DNA of 32,292 bases from Bacteriovoracales bacterium (GTDB taxonomy: Bacteria; Bdellovibrionota; Bacteriovoracia; Bacteriovoracales; Bacteriovoracaceae), in contig JASBRV010000139.1 in the NCBI GenBank assembly GCA_030149295.1, forward strand, positions 1 through 32,292, written 5' to 3'. The notes below the pieces were generated by a model, which worked only from the letters and a program-made list of their open reading frames with translations, made no database searches and was not told the DNA's origin. Shown piece by piece: positions 1-8,573 of the stretch; position 1 is the stretch's first letter; each line of letters opens with the position of its first letter. The position numbers were made by a program, and so were the translations under genes.

Positions 1-2
1 GC

Positions 3-119
3 GTCAAAATGTCACGACCACTAAACATTAAGGTCATGGATACTCCTTATAAAAATTGGGCTACAGGCAAAAGTACCAAAGAGACGCTTGCTTGCAAAGC
101 CCAACCAGGATTAAGATAA
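3..119 (+). CDS. 3' end of an unidentified protein (partial)
   Basis: Only the last 38 codons are visible. This frame is open from the window edge to TAA at 117-119, while the other two forward frames stop within the first 30 bases. The tail is polar and basic (contains KVMDTPYKNWATGKSTKE) and no domain is recognisable. The next gene starts 5 nt downstream on the same strand, so the two are probably co-transcribed. The coding call rests only on the open frame and that spacing. Confidence 0.45.
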   Translation, partial: VKMSRPLNIKVMDTPYKNWATGKSTKETLACKAQPGLR

Positions 120-124
120 AGTGA

Positions 125-1078
125 ATGAGAATTCTTAAGATCGCCTTTATAAACTTAGGGCTTTTTCTCTTTTTTTGCGGCGCATTAGAAGGTATTTTCA
201 CCCTGTGGCAAAGAAATCAACCATCAGTTACTGAGACTTTTTCTTGGCGTGAAGCTTATTACTTGGCTTTTAACTTTGAAGAGTTTCTTCAACGATACGA
301 GGATCAAATGGAATCCAATCGTTTGATTCCACAAAAGAACTCCAATCCTAAAACCCGTGTCTTTTTCCTTGGCTGCTCCCTGACCTATGGTAACGGTGTG
401 GAACCTAGTGAAGCGATGCCAGCACTTTTTTCTCATCACACTAAAACAACGGAAGTCCTCAACATGGGTTTACCGGGCTTTGGACCTAATGAAAACGCAC
501 AATTGATGAAGAACATCACTATTGAAGAAAAAGTGTTCAAAAAGAATATCGCTATTTATAGCTTTTTTTCTGATCACATTAATCGCGCAACCCTTGGATG
601 GAGCCACCTTTGGTGGAGTCATCCGGCCACGGTCAATCATTATGTCGAGGAAGATGGTGTTCTAAAAGGAGGTGATTTTCTTCCTCGTGAAAACTATCCT
701 CTTTTTTTATTAAACCTTCTTGTGAAAACAAGTGAAACCATAAGATTCTTTGCGAATCGCTCAAGAACTGAAGCACCAATGACAAAATTTCCTAAAAAAA
801 AGGTGCTCTTTACAATGAAGGTGATCAAACGAATAGAGGAAAATTTTAAAGCACGCTTTCCGGATGGTGAATTCTTTCTCTTTCTTCTAGATCCTTCTTT
901 GGAAAAGAATATTATCAAGCCCATCGCGGATGATTTGGGAATAAAGATTCTCAACCCTGATCATTACTTTTCCACAAATCATATCCTTCCAGATAATCAT
1001 TTTAATCCGCAAGGAAATCAAGAATTTGCCCTGGCCATTATTAATTCTCTTAAGAAAAAAGGCATTTCTTTTGATTGA
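125..1078 (+). CDS. SGNH/GDSL-hydrolase-like protein with N-terminal membrane anchor
   Basis: 317 residues. An N-terminal hydrophobic segment (about residues 4-26) looks like an uncleaved anchor or signal peptide, placing the rest outside the cytoplasmic membrane. The GDSL-type block I motif is FLGCSLTYGNGV (about residues 80-91), with Ser as likely nucleophile and Cys in place of the usual Asp. A C-terminal DNHF element near residues 291-294 would supply the Asp-x-x-His of SGNH enzymes. The family includes esterases and polysaccharide O-acetyl-handling enzymes; the substrate cannot be told. The ATG at 125 follows the upstream stop by 5 nt. The gene is convergent with the transporter gene ending at 1085, with only 6 nt between them. 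Family call moderately sure, substrate unknown. Confidence 0.7.
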   Translation: MRILKIAFINLGLFLFFCGALEGIFTLWQRNQPSVTETFSWREAYYLAFNFEEFLQRYEDQMESNRLIPQKNSNPKTRVFFLGCSLTYGNGVEPSEAMPALFSHHTKTTEVLNMGLPGFGPNENAQLMKNITIEEKVFKKNIAIYSFFSDHINRATLGWSHLWWSHPATVNHYVEEDGVLKGGDFLPRENYPLFLLNLLVKTSETIRFFANRSRTEAPMTKFPKKKVLFTMKVIKRIEENFKARFPDGEFFLFLLDPSLEKNIIKPIADDLGIKILNPDHYFSTNHILPDNHFNPQGNQEFALAIINSLKKKGISFD

Positions 1079-1084
1079 ACTAAT

Positions 1085-2695
1085 TTATACCAAAAGCCTC
1101 TGGTAAAGCTTTAGTGAATGCCCCCTCATTTTTCGCATACAAATAATCATATCTGAATAAGTCATGAGATTTATGGGATCATTCACAAACTCTTCAAAGC
1201 GCTTTAGGTGTTCCTCTCTTAGGGTTTCGGCGGCGATTTTTAATTTTTGGGCCTGAATGCGAATCAGCTTTTCTTCACTCTCTGGTCTTAAAGGAATGGT
1301 CTCTGTCACTTGCAGATAGAAATCTTTATTTTGCCGATAGAAAAGGACAAACTCCTCTCTCCATTGGGCACTACCTCCCCCCTGAAGATAGCGTGTGTGA
1401 TAGCTTGCCACTTTATCAACGTAGTCCGCAATATTTTCTAAAGCATCCGAAATTCTCAAGTGAGCCTGCACCGCCAAAGCTTGATTATGAGTCAACGAGT
1501 TTTCACTAAGTTGACCTAGGAAGGTACGAATCTCTCGATTCATATTATCTGTGATTCGCTCATAATCCTTGATTTTTGCCATCGTCCTCCCAGAAGCTTC
1601 CCCTTCAACAAGATACTCCTCTGTAAGCGTAAAAAGACGATCAAGAATATTTTTAAATTTGGTTAAGTGAATTGAACTTTGAATGAGACTCATCGCTGGC
1701 ACCATATCTTGAGAGCGACCGAGATTTTCTAATTCGAAAGGGCTTTTTTCTTGCGACTTAGGCCACCTTTTTTGAAGCAAACGACGAATTGGTTTAAGAA
1801 AAGCGCTAAAAAGAACAACAGAAGATAGACGAAGAGTTGCAAAAAAGAGCAGAAGCATCAAACCTCCCCCCTCATAAAGAAAATAGGGAGCCGTAATTAA
1901 GACGATAATTCCTAGGAAAAGCCCAATTACCCCTATCATCATTTGCCCCCAGGACACCCGACAAGCATAGGTATTACCTCTCAAACCCAAGCGGTAAATG
2001 GGCATGAAATTTAAAGTATGCACACCAATCACTGTCGCCAACAAAAGCCCCATACTAATGCCAAGAGAGTCCCTTAAAAGAATCACAATAAGCATGGCAA
2101 CAAGAGAAGAGCGAAAGATTAAGCATAGTAGGCCGCCTAAACCAACTCCCGTCACAAGACTCAATACTAAAGGAGCATCATAGAGAATTCCAAAAAAGCT
2201 CGGCCCTACCCCCTGATGGTAAGCGAGACCTTCTGTAAGAAAGTGGCGACCTAATGCTACCAGACCTAAACCAAAAATAAGACCGAAGGACTTTTCGAAA
2301 AAGACCATCTTAAAAAATCTTTTAAAAATATAAATAACGAGAGCTGAGCTCAGAAGAAAAAGAGCTTCTTTAAGGGATAAGAAATTTAAAAAAAACAGAA
2401 GGATCAGAGGCCCAAGATGGGCTCCTGCTAAAAATAAAAGAGCTGACTTCACCCGGATAAGACCGGCATTCACTAATCCTAAAAGAGTGGAAACTGTCAC
2501 AAGAGTTGAGCCAGTAAGAGCGGAAACTAAAATTCCTTTAAAAAAGCTTAACCTCTCTTTTCCCTTTGTGGGTTTAAAAAGATGAAAAAGAGGAATTTCC
2601 GCTAACTCAAGCAGATGAGTAGAAACACTTTGAATACCGGAAACGATGAGAATGCAGCCAACAGCAATGCTCGCGTAAAATGTTAGAGGCTCCAA
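1085..2695 (-). CDS. Na+/phosphate cotransporter-like protein with PhoU-like C-terminal domain
   Basis: 536 residues. The N-terminal ~310 residues contain 8-9 hydrophobic segments arranged as two related halves, as in the Na/Pi-cotransporter II (NptA/YjbB) family. The last ~200 residues are helical and PhoU-like (conserved-looking stretch ITDNMNREIRTFLGQL and the following helix SDALENIADYVDK). The two inverted QSSSAT-type signatures of the family are degenerate: the first region reads GSTLVTVST and the second FRSSLVAML, so transport of phosphate is uncertain. The start is TTG at 2693-2695, preceded by AGGAG at a good distance. The gene lies 8 nt downstream of the small membrane-protein gene at 2704-3054 and is probably co-transcribed with it. 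Confidence 0.75.
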   Translation of the reverse strand: MEPLTFYASIAVGCILIVSGIQSVSTHLLELAEIPLFHLFKPTKGKERLSFFKGILVSALTGSTLVTVSTLLGLVNAGLIRVKSALLFLAGAHLGPLILLFFLNFLSLKEALFLLSSALVIYIFKRFFKMVFFEKSFGLIFGLGLVALGRHFLTEGLAYHQGVGPSFFGILYDAPLVLSLVTGVGLGGLLCLIFRSSLVAMLIVILLRDSLGISMGLLLATVIGVHTLNFMPIYRLGLRGNTYACRVSWGQMMIGVIGLFLGIIVLITAPYFLYEGGGLMLLLFFATLRLSSVVLFSAFLKPIRRLLQKRWPKSQEKSPFELENLGRSQDMVPAMSLIQSSIHLTKFKNILDRLFTLTEEYLVEGEASGRTMAKIKDYERITDNMNREIRTFLGQLSENSLTHNQALAVQAHLRISDALENIADYVDKVASYHTRYLQGGGSAQWREEFVLFYRQNKDFYLQVTETIPLRPESEEKLIRIQAQKLKIAAETLREEHLKRFEEFVNDPINLMTYSDMIICMRKMRGHSLKLYQRLLV

Positions 2696-2703
2696 CTCTT
2701 CTC

Positions 2704-3054
2704 CTAATCAGTAAGGGAGGCGAAATAAATGGGGAGAATAATGTAGAGGATGGTATCCCTTACTAAATAAAACAAAAAGAAGTAAATAAAAGCCTTTGGG
2801 CCTTTATTCCACAAACGCTCAATACCAAGATATTGTGCCTTTTTACTCATGGCAATCATGAACCTACTTTTGCCACAGTGCTTCAAAAAGAAAGAAGCTG
2901 CGCCATCGACTTTGCGATCAAAACGCATAAAAGGTTCTTTAATAAACAGGGGAATATAGGGAACAAGGTGTTTCCACCACGGTATCTTGGTAATTTTTTC
3001 CCTTTTTTGCCCCTCGGGGGAAACAACATTTGTGGCTGATTCTGAGCTGCTCAT
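2704..3054 (-). CDS. small membrane protein of unknown function
   Basis: 116 residues. A polar, Ser/Lys-rich N-terminus is followed by an amphipathic, aromatic stretch (about residues 24-45) and one clear hydrophobic segment near the C-terminus (FIYFFLFYLVRDTILYIIL, about residues 89-107), so it is probably a single-pass inner-membrane protein with the N-terminus in the cytoplasm. No family was recognised. It is the first gene of a two-gene unit with the Na/Pi-like transporter, starting 8 nt before it, so a role as an accessory of that transporter is a reasonable guess only. ATG at 3052-3054; no clear Shine-Dalgarno sequence. A TATGTT element lies 6 nt upstream of the ATG, but no convincing -35 accompanies it. 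Confidence 0.6.
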   Translation of the reverse strand: MSSSESATNVVSPEGQKREKITKIPWWKHLVPYIPLFIKEPFMRFDRKVDGAASFFLKHCGKSRFMIAMSKKAQYLGIERLWNKGPKAFIYFFLFYLVRDTILYIILPIYFASLTD

Positions 3055-3133
3055 GTGCCCAACATAGCAAAATCTTCAACAATGCGCCACTAAGAGCGGT
3101 CAAAGTCTTAAAATTCCTTCATCATACAAAACT

Positions 3134-4102
3134 GTGACAAATTCCTGGGCCAGCTTTGTTAATCTTTGTTCTATGTTAGAGCGCCTTAAACTAATCAATT
3201 CTCGTCCTTCAGAAGAACTTGAAAAGACTCTTCAATGCAAGGCTCATGGCCAAGTCTTTATTTTGAGAACTTGTCAAAGGACCTTAGTTTTGGGCTTTAA
3301 CGAAAGGCCTAACAAAATTTTAGAGAGCGCTTTTTCAGCGGGAAATCACTTTTCAGACCTCTATGAAGAATATGTTGGCCTTGAGGCTTATGAATTTCTG
3401 CTTCAAACCATTTGTGGCCTTAAGAGTCGCATCCTCGGTGAGAATGAAATCGTCCATCAATTTAAAGAAGCCTATGGCACTTTTCTTGCTCAAGGCTCTG
3501 CCAATCGACTTATCCAGAATGTCCTAGAAAAACTTTTTAAAGACGCCAAGGAAATTCGAACTAAACATCTAAGAAATATTGGCCTTCAAACTTATGCTGG
3601 TATTTCGCGAAAGATATTTGTGGAGCGTTTTAAACCTGGAAGTCAAATTCTCGTCCTTGGATCAGGACAACTTGCAGAAGACTTCATTAAAATCTCCCAT
3701 AGACGCTTTGATATCATCATCTGCGCGAGAAATGGTAAAAGAGTTAAAGAATTAAAAGACAAATTTTCGATCAAATCCCTGCCATGGGATAAGAAAGAAG
3801 AGATTAAAGGCCATGAGGCAATTCTTAATACTATAGGAACCAAGGAAGAGCTCTTAAGTCACAATTCTTATGCCTTCAAGGTCTTTGTCGACCTTGGCGA
3901 GCCCAGCCCTTTTGCTTTTTTGCGCCACAATTCAGGATATCATTCTCTCGATGATATTTTCCTTTTGGGAAAAACCCATAGTGAAAATAAAAACCAAAAA
4001 GTCCAAATGGCCATGGATGCCATCACAGAAAAAACAAAGCATCGACAAGGCCATTTTATTGTAAGAATTCCCAATGGTTGGGATGAGCTTCTCTTTGCCT
4101 AA
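3134..4102 (+). CDS. hemA: divergent, short glutamyl-tRNA reductase (HemA-like)
   Basis: 322 residues against about 420 for typical GluTR, which reduces glutamyl-tRNA to glutamate-1-semialdehyde with NADPH. Family features: ILRTCQRT around Cys47 (the catalytic-Cys block, normally STCNRT), ICGLKSRILGENEI at about 93-106, and a Rossmann motif VLGSGQLAEDF near 174-184. Three oddities: the N-terminal GxNHxTAP motif is absent, the conserved His before GLxS is Phe88, and the C-terminal dimerisation domain is missing. The start is uncertain. GTG 3134 is the furthest possible (an in-frame TAG lies at 3065-3067), and ATG 3173 is an alternative; neither has a Shine-Dalgarno sequence. Position at the head of hemC-hemL-hemE-hemN supports the assignment. 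Confidence 0.8.
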   Translation: MTNSWASFVNLCSMLERLKLINSRPSEELEKTLQCKAHGQVFILRTCQRTLVLGFNERPNKILESAFSAGNHFSDLYEEYVGLEAYEFLLQTICGLKSRILGENEIVHQFKEAYGTFLAQGSANRLIQNVLEKLFKDAKEIRTKHLRNIGLQTYAGISRKIFVERFKPGSQILVLGSGQLAEDFIKISHRRFDIIICARNGKRVKELKDKFSIKSLPWDKKEEIKGHEAILNTIGTKEELLSHNSYAFKVFVDLGEPSPFAFLRHNSGYHSLDDIFLLGKTHSENKNQKVQMAMDAITEKTKHRQGHFIVRIPNGWDELLFA

Positions 4103-4124
4103 AACCTAATTATTTTGTTATAAG
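4095..4124 (+). promoter_or_regulatory. candidate promoter just upstream of hemC
   Basis: TTGCCT at 4095-4100, an 18-nt spacer and TATAAG at 4119-4124. The hemC ATG starts 5 nt after the -10 box and has no Shine-Dalgarno sequence, so a transcript from here would be leaderless or nearly so. The -35 overlaps the end of hemA. Weaker than the similar sites at 12910-12937 and 21603-21631. Confidence 0.35.
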
Positions 4125-4129
4125 CCCCT

Positions 4130-5725
4130 ATGGAAAAAGATCATTACATCATTGGTACCCGTGGTAGCTTACTAGCTCTTACTCAATGCCTCCAAGTAAA
4201 AGAAGAGTTGGAGGCCAAAAGCCAAAAAAAATTCTCTCTTAAAATTATTCGCACTCAGGGTGATGAAAACACTCAGGCTCCTTTATGGCAGCTCGAGGGG
4301 AAAGATTTTTTCACCAAGGAGCTCGATCAGGCCCTCCTTCAAGGAGAAGTTGATCTCGTGGTTCACAGCTATAAAGACCTAGGCTCTGAGCGGCCAGCAG
4401 GAATAAGCTTAGGGGCAATCACAAAAAGAAAGTTTAGCCATGATATTCTCTTCATTCGCCAGGATGTTGTGTCACAATTACAAAAGAAAGAGCTCACTGA
4501 GATTATCATCGGAACATCATCCCCGAGACGCATCACCAATATTGAAGCTGAACTTAATCAGGTTCTTCCTTTTGGGGAAAATCTCGTCGTTAAAACAAAA
4601 ATGTTAAGAGGTAATGTCAACACACGCATTGAGAAACTCAAGGACAATCAATACCATGCCATTGTTCTCGCTCTTCCAGGAATTGAAAGATTGGCCCAGG
4701 GCTTGCCTCAAGGAGACAACCCTGCAAGACAAAGACACGGAGACCCTAAGGAGTTATTAAAAACTCTGTTAAAAGATTTAAATTTTATGATTCTTCCCAC
4801 CTCAAAGTTTCCAGCTGCTGCTTCGCAAGGGGCTTTAGGGATTGAATCTTTAGAAGAAAGAAAAGACGTTAAAGAAATCATTCAACTCTTAAACCACCAA
4901 GACACCATAGAGGAAGTCTCAAAGGAGAGGGAGTGCTTTCAAAAATACGGTGGCGGGTGCCATCTTGCAGTAGGAATTACAGCAAGAAAATGCCCAACAG
5001 GCTTAAGACTTTCCCAAAAGGGTAAAGTCGACAATCGCCAGATACGAGATTTGCAAGTGTTGCCTGGAGCTCATCAGAAAAAAGGGGAAGTTAATAACCT
5101 CAAAAAAGTCTTCATTGGACTTCCCAAAGTTGATAGCTTTAAAAAAGACCTTGGTGCAGACTTAACCATTCTCTGCGATGAAGTGTTCAAAAAATCTTCT
5201 CTTGAACACCAAATGAAAGAGGGATGCGACCTCTTTGTCTCTAGCCCTTCAGCACTTAGATATTTAAAAAACGATCTTCCCTCTCATAAATCCCTATGGG
5301 CCAGTGGCCCTAAAACCATGAAAGAACTCGCTCAAAATGGTTATTGGGTCAATGGATCAGCTGATTCTCTTGGTGAGGAGGAAGCCGCCCAATTAAGAAA
5401 CTCTTATGTCATCAACCTCATGCGAGGCGAGCCACAGTGGCTAGTTCTTACCAACGACTCAACCAAAAGCTCTCTCGGAGAAACTCTTCCTCTCTACACC
5501 AAAGAAATCCATAAAAACAATCTACAAGATTTATCTGATTGTGATTTTTACTACTGGAGTTCTCCAACCCAGTACTTATGGTTTAAGAAAAATGCATCAA
5601 TAAATCCAAAGGCACTTCATGGATGTGGACTTGGAAAAACCTATAGCGAAGTAAAAAAAGAAGAGAACCATTTGGCCTTTGGGTCTATGGAAGAATTAAA
5701 AAAATTTTTATCAAGTAAAGGATAA
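4130..5725 (+). CDS. hemC: hydroxymethylbilane synthase with C-terminal HemD-like domain
   Basis: 531 residues. Residues 1 to about 310 are porphobilinogen deaminase, which polymerises four porphobilinogens to hydroxymethylbilane: IGTRGSLLALTQ near the N-terminus, VVHSYKDL with catalytic Asp83, GTSSPRR at 128-134, RGNVNTR at 160-166, and the dipyrromethane-cofactor Cys277 in YGGGC. The ~210-residue tail (from about 325) has the pattern of uroporphyrinogen-III synthase: FVSSPSALRYL, then ASGPKTMKELAQNGYWV, then KSSLG. It therefore probably closes the ring as well. HemD is poorly conserved, so that half is less certain. Residues about 190-215 look like an insertion relative to typical HemC. ATG 4130 puts the first motif near the N-terminus; the stop is 3 nt before hemL. 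Confidence 0.88.
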   Translation: MEKDHYIIGTRGSLLALTQCLQVKEELEAKSQKKFSLKIIRTQGDENTQAPLWQLEGKDFFTKELDQALLQGEVDLVVHSYKDLGSERPAGISLGAITKRKFSHDILFIRQDVVSQLQKKELTEIIIGTSSPRRITNIEAELNQVLPFGENLVVKTKMLRGNVNTRIEKLKDNQYHAIVLALPGIERLAQGLPQGDNPARQRHGDPKELLKTLLKDLNFMILPTSKFPAAASQGALGIESLEERKDVKEIIQLLNHQDTIEEVSKERECFQKYGGGCHLAVGITARKCPTGLRLSQKGKVDNRQIRDLQVLPGAHQKKGEVNNLKKVFIGLPKVDSFKKDLGADLTILCDEVFKKSSLEHQMKEGCDLFVSSPSALRYLKNDLPSHKSLWASGPKTMKELAQNGYWVNGSADSLGEEEAAQLRNSYVINLMRGEPQWLVLTNDSTKSSLGETLPLYTKEIHKNNLQDLSDCDFYYWSSPTQYLWFKKNASINPKALHGCGLGKTYSEVKKEENHLAFGSMEELKKFLSSKG

Positions 5726-5728
5726 CCA

Positions 5729-6994
5729 ATGAATCAGAGTGAGCTATTTGACCGTTCAAAACAACTTGTTCCAGGAGGGGTTCACTCCCCAGTAAGATCC
5801 TTTAAAGGATTGCACACGACTCCCCGTTTTATGGCAAAGGCCAAAGGCGCCAAGATTTGGGATGTCGATGGCAAAGATTATATCGACTTTTGCATGAGCT
5901 TTGGCCCTCTCATCTTAGGCCATCAAGACCCAGATGTTCGCAACGCCCTTGAGGCCCAACTTCAAAAAGGTTGGTCCTATGGTGCATGTGAACCTTACAG
6001 TTTAGAACTGGCAGAGTTTCTTCTTGAGCGACTCCCCCATGTGGAACAAATTCGCTTCGTTAATTCGGGCACCGAGGCGGTGATGACAGCAGTCCGCTTG
6101 GCGAGAGGCGCAAGTGGAAGAAAAAAGATCGTCAAGTTCAATGGCTGTTATCACGGTCACTTAGACGCCCTTCTTATCAAAGCAGGATCAGGACTTGCCG
6201 GTACTGCAGAGGCCTCAAGTGGTGGAGTTCCCGAATCAATTGCTTCCGACACCCTCATTCTAGAGCTTGGTGATTTAGAAGGAGTTCGCGAAGTATTTAA
6301 ACGCTACCCTGAAGAAATTGCGCTTATTGCAGTGGAGCCCCTTCCGGCCAACAATGGTTTACTTCCCCAAACTCAGGAATTCCTGCAAGGATTAAGAGAT
6401 ATCGCAACAGAATACGGTGCCTTTCTCCTCTTTGATGAAGTCATTTCAGGTTTTCGTATGGCCTTTGGTGGAATGGCGCAATTAACAGGCATCGTTCCCG
6501 ATATGGTCTGCTATGGAAAAATCATTGGTGGCGGTCTTCCCGTAGGTGCCGTAGCGGCCAGTAAAAAAATAATGGAAAACCTCGCCCCTGTCGGTTCCGT
6601 TTATCAAGCAGGAACTCTAAGCGCAAACCCCCTTGCCATGGTCGGAGGATTAGAATCACTTAAGAAACTGACCCCCTCTGCCTATGAAACTCTTGAGAAA
6701 AACACAAAAAACATCGTTTCTCTATTTGAAAAGTGGTTTAGAGAATATGATGGAGGTCGATTTTCTCATTTAAAAATGATCTCCAGAGGATCCCTCTTTT
6801 GGATCCATCCCGGCGAGCTTCCAAGTAATGCTAGCCAAATTAGTCCTCAATTAGCGAGAGACTTTAAGGTCCTGTTTGAAATTCTTCTCAATAAAGGGAT
6901 CTACTTGGCGCCAAATGCCTACGAGGTAGGCTTTGTTTCTTTAGCCCATAAGGAAAAGACCCAAGAAGAGCTCAAGGAGAGACTCTGGTCTTAA
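5729..6994 (+). CDS. hemL: glutamate-1-semialdehyde 2,1-aminomutase
   Basis: 421 residues, normal length for this PLP enzyme, which converts glutamate-1-semialdehyde to 5-aminolevulinate. Visible family signatures are LVPGGVHSPVRSF at about 13-25, RFVNSGTEAVMTAVRLAR at 109-126 (phosphate binding), NGCYHGHLDALL around 138-149, FDEVISGFRM at 235-244, and the PLP lysine Lys264 in YGKIIGGGLPVGA. All key residues appear intact. The ATG at 5729 is preceded by AAAGGA at a suitable distance and lies 3 nt after the hemC stop. Downstream the histidine-kinase gene follows after 3 nt, so all are in one transcript. With HemA it forms the C5 route to aminolevulinate. Confidence 0.96.
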   Translation: MNQSELFDRSKQLVPGGVHSPVRSFKGLHTTPRFMAKAKGAKIWDVDGKDYIDFCMSFGPLILGHQDPDVRNALEAQLQKGWSYGACEPYSLELAEFLLERLPHVEQIRFVNSGTEAVMTAVRLARGASGRKKIVKFNGCYHGHLDALLIKAGSGLAGTAEASSGGVPESIASDTLILELGDLEGVREVFKRYPEEIALIAVEPLPANNGLLPQTQEFLQGLRDIATEYGAFLLFDEVISGFRMAFGGMAQLTGIVPDMVCYGKIIGGGLPVGAVAASKKIMENLAPVGSVYQAGTLSANPLAMVGGLESLKKLTPSAYETLEKNTKNIVSLFEKWFREYDGGRFSHLKMISRGSLFWIHPGELPSNASQISPQLARDFKVLFEILLNKGIYLAPNAYEVGFVSLAHKEKTQEELKERLWS

Positions 6995-6997
6995 CTT

Positions 6998-7888
6998 ATG
7001 AAAGAAACAAGCAAGCTCTTTGTTATACTCTCATTTCTTTATGCCATTTTAATATTGGCGCTCGGATCATGGTGGCTTTATCTTATCGTTAAATACGGTG
7101 AAATTATCGCCGGCCTTACAGGAGAGAAAGGGGGCAACATTGCAAAAATGGTTAAATGGGAAGGGGCGACTTTTTTTACACTTCTCATTCTTTTGAGTAT
7201 TTCTCTTCTGTTTCTCTACTGGAAAGACCAAAGGAAAACCAAAGGTCTTCAGGCCTTCTTTGCAAGCATGACACATGAACTGAAAACTCCCCTCGCTTCT
7301 ATTCGCCTACAGACGGAAGTCCTCAACGAAGAATTAGAAGATAAAGAGATTAGTGAAAGAGTGCAGACGCTTATGGGCCGGCTCATTGAAGACACCAATA
7401 AACTTGAAACCCAAATGGATAAAATCCTTCAACTTTCAAGAATAGAAGGTGGTGGTGTTTTTAACCTCGCTCCAATTAATTTCAAAGAAGTATGGCAAGC
7501 CTCTCTCAGTAGGTGGGGACAAGACCTCACCATAGAAGGAGAATGTCCAGAGGGTCTTTATGTTAAAGGGGACGAGTTTGCCATGACCTTAATTTTAAGA
7601 AACCTCTTTGAAAACACTAAACATCATACCGGCTCCTCAAAGGCCAAAATTCAAGTGGAGGACAAAGACGATCAAATTCTATTTACGTACAAGGACTTTG
7701 GTTATTTTAGCGGTGATCCAAAAAGACTTGGCCAACTATTTTATAAGCATAATTCAAAAAAAGGTTCCGGAATCGGTTTATACCTCATCAGAAAGCTCAC
7801 AGAAAAGATGAAGGCCACGGTTAAATTTTCCCCAAATGAAGGACTTACTTATCACTTCGCTTTTATAAAGGGTGAGAAGAATGGATAA
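6998..7888 (+). CDS. membrane histidine kinase inside the haem operon
   Basis: 296 residues. Two hydrophobic segments (about 7-31 and 54-75) flank a short outside loop of some 22 residues, too small for a separate sensor domain, so it may sense within the membrane or through a partner. The HisKA phosphoacceptor is MTHELKTPLAS (His93). The catalytic domain follows, with an N-box NLFENTKHH and a G2-box KGSGIGLYLIRKL; the G1 region (KDFGYFSGDPK) is degenerate compared with the usual DxGxG. It lies between hemL and its response regulator, which it overlaps by 8 nt, so the pair is co-translated. No Shine-Dalgarno sequence near ATG 6998. The signal is unknown; tetrapyrrole or redox status is a guess from position. 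Confidence 0.9.
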   Translation: MKETSKLFVILSFLYAILILALGSWWLYLIVKYGEIIAGLTGEKGGNIAKMVKWEGATFFTLLILLSISLLFLYWKDQRKTKGLQAFFASMTHELKTPLASIRLQTEVLNEELEDKEISERVQTLMGRLIEDTNKLETQMDKILQLSRIEGGGVFNLAPINFKEVWQASLSRWGQDLTIEGECPEGLYVKGDEFAMTLILRNLFENTKHHTGSSKAKIQVEDKDDQILFTYKDFGYFSGDPKRLGQLFYKHNSKKGSGIGLYLIRKLTEKMKATVKFSPNEGLTYHFAFIKGEKNG

Positions 7889-8570
7889 GATTCTAATTGT
7901 CGAAGATGAGGAAAATCTCGGAATTACCTTACAAGAATACCTTTCAGGCAAAGGCTACGATGTTCGTTTATCTCAAACGATAAAAGACTCCAAAGACCAA
8001 TTTAAGAAATTTAATCCCGATATAGTTTTGATGGATATCGGACTTCCTGATGGTAGTGGGCTCGATCTCGCCCGAGAACTAAGAGCAGAAAATCCAAATC
8101 TCCTTCTCCTCTTTTTATCGGCACTCAATGATCCAGACACAAAACTAGCAGGTTTCGAAATTGGAGCTGAAGACTATATCACCAAGCCCTTTGCTCTCAA
8201 GGAACTAACTCTAAGATTACAAAAGTCACTTCAATTTAAAAGGGAAATTAAAGAATCGCTAAAGGACTGCGTCCATGGCCCTTTGAAAATTTGGTTTGAA
8301 CGTTTCCAAGTAGAAGACGCCAATGGAACGATTATCGATCTTGGTCAAAAAGAATGCGCTATTTTGAGAGAACTTTACTCAAACCAAGGCAAAGCCCATA
8401 GTCGTGAAGCCCTTATTGAAAAGATATGGGGGGGAGATAAATTCCCCAGCAATAGAACCGTAGATAATTACATTGTGAAATTAAGGCGTTGGTGTGAAAC
8501 CGACCCTCAAAAAAATATCGAAATTCAATCAATTCGTGGAATTGGTTATAAGCTCATTATAAAGGAATGA
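7881..8570 (+). CDS. OmpR/PhoB-type response regulator inside the haem operon
   Basis: 229 residues from ATG 7881. The receiver domain starts MDKILIVEDEENLG, with acidic pocket EDE, phosphoacceptor Asp52 in VLMDIGLPDGSG, a Ser/Ala switch region (LLFLSAL) and Lys in ITKPFAL. The C-terminal winged helix (about 130-229) ends with NRTVDNYIVKLRRW and IRGIGYKLI, typical of the OmpR family, so it binds DNA. An in-frame GTG at 7872 exists, but AGGGTGA precedes ATG 7881 and the protein begins at the normal place from there. It overlaps the kinase gene by 8 nt and precedes hemE by 3 nt. Regulation of the haem genes or a respiratory response is suggested by location only. Confidence 0.92.
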   Translation: MDKILIVEDEENLGITLQEYLSGKGYDVRLSQTIKDSKDQFKKFNPDIVLMDIGLPDGSGLDLARELRAENPNLLLLFLSALNDPDTKLAGFEIGAEDYITKPFALKELTLRLQKSLQFKREIKESLKDCVHGPLKIWFERFQVEDANGTIIDLGQKECAILRELYSNQGKAHSREALIEKIWGGDKFPSNRTVDNYIVKLRRWCETDPQKNIEIQSIRGIGYKLIIKE

Positions 8571-8573
8571 ATT

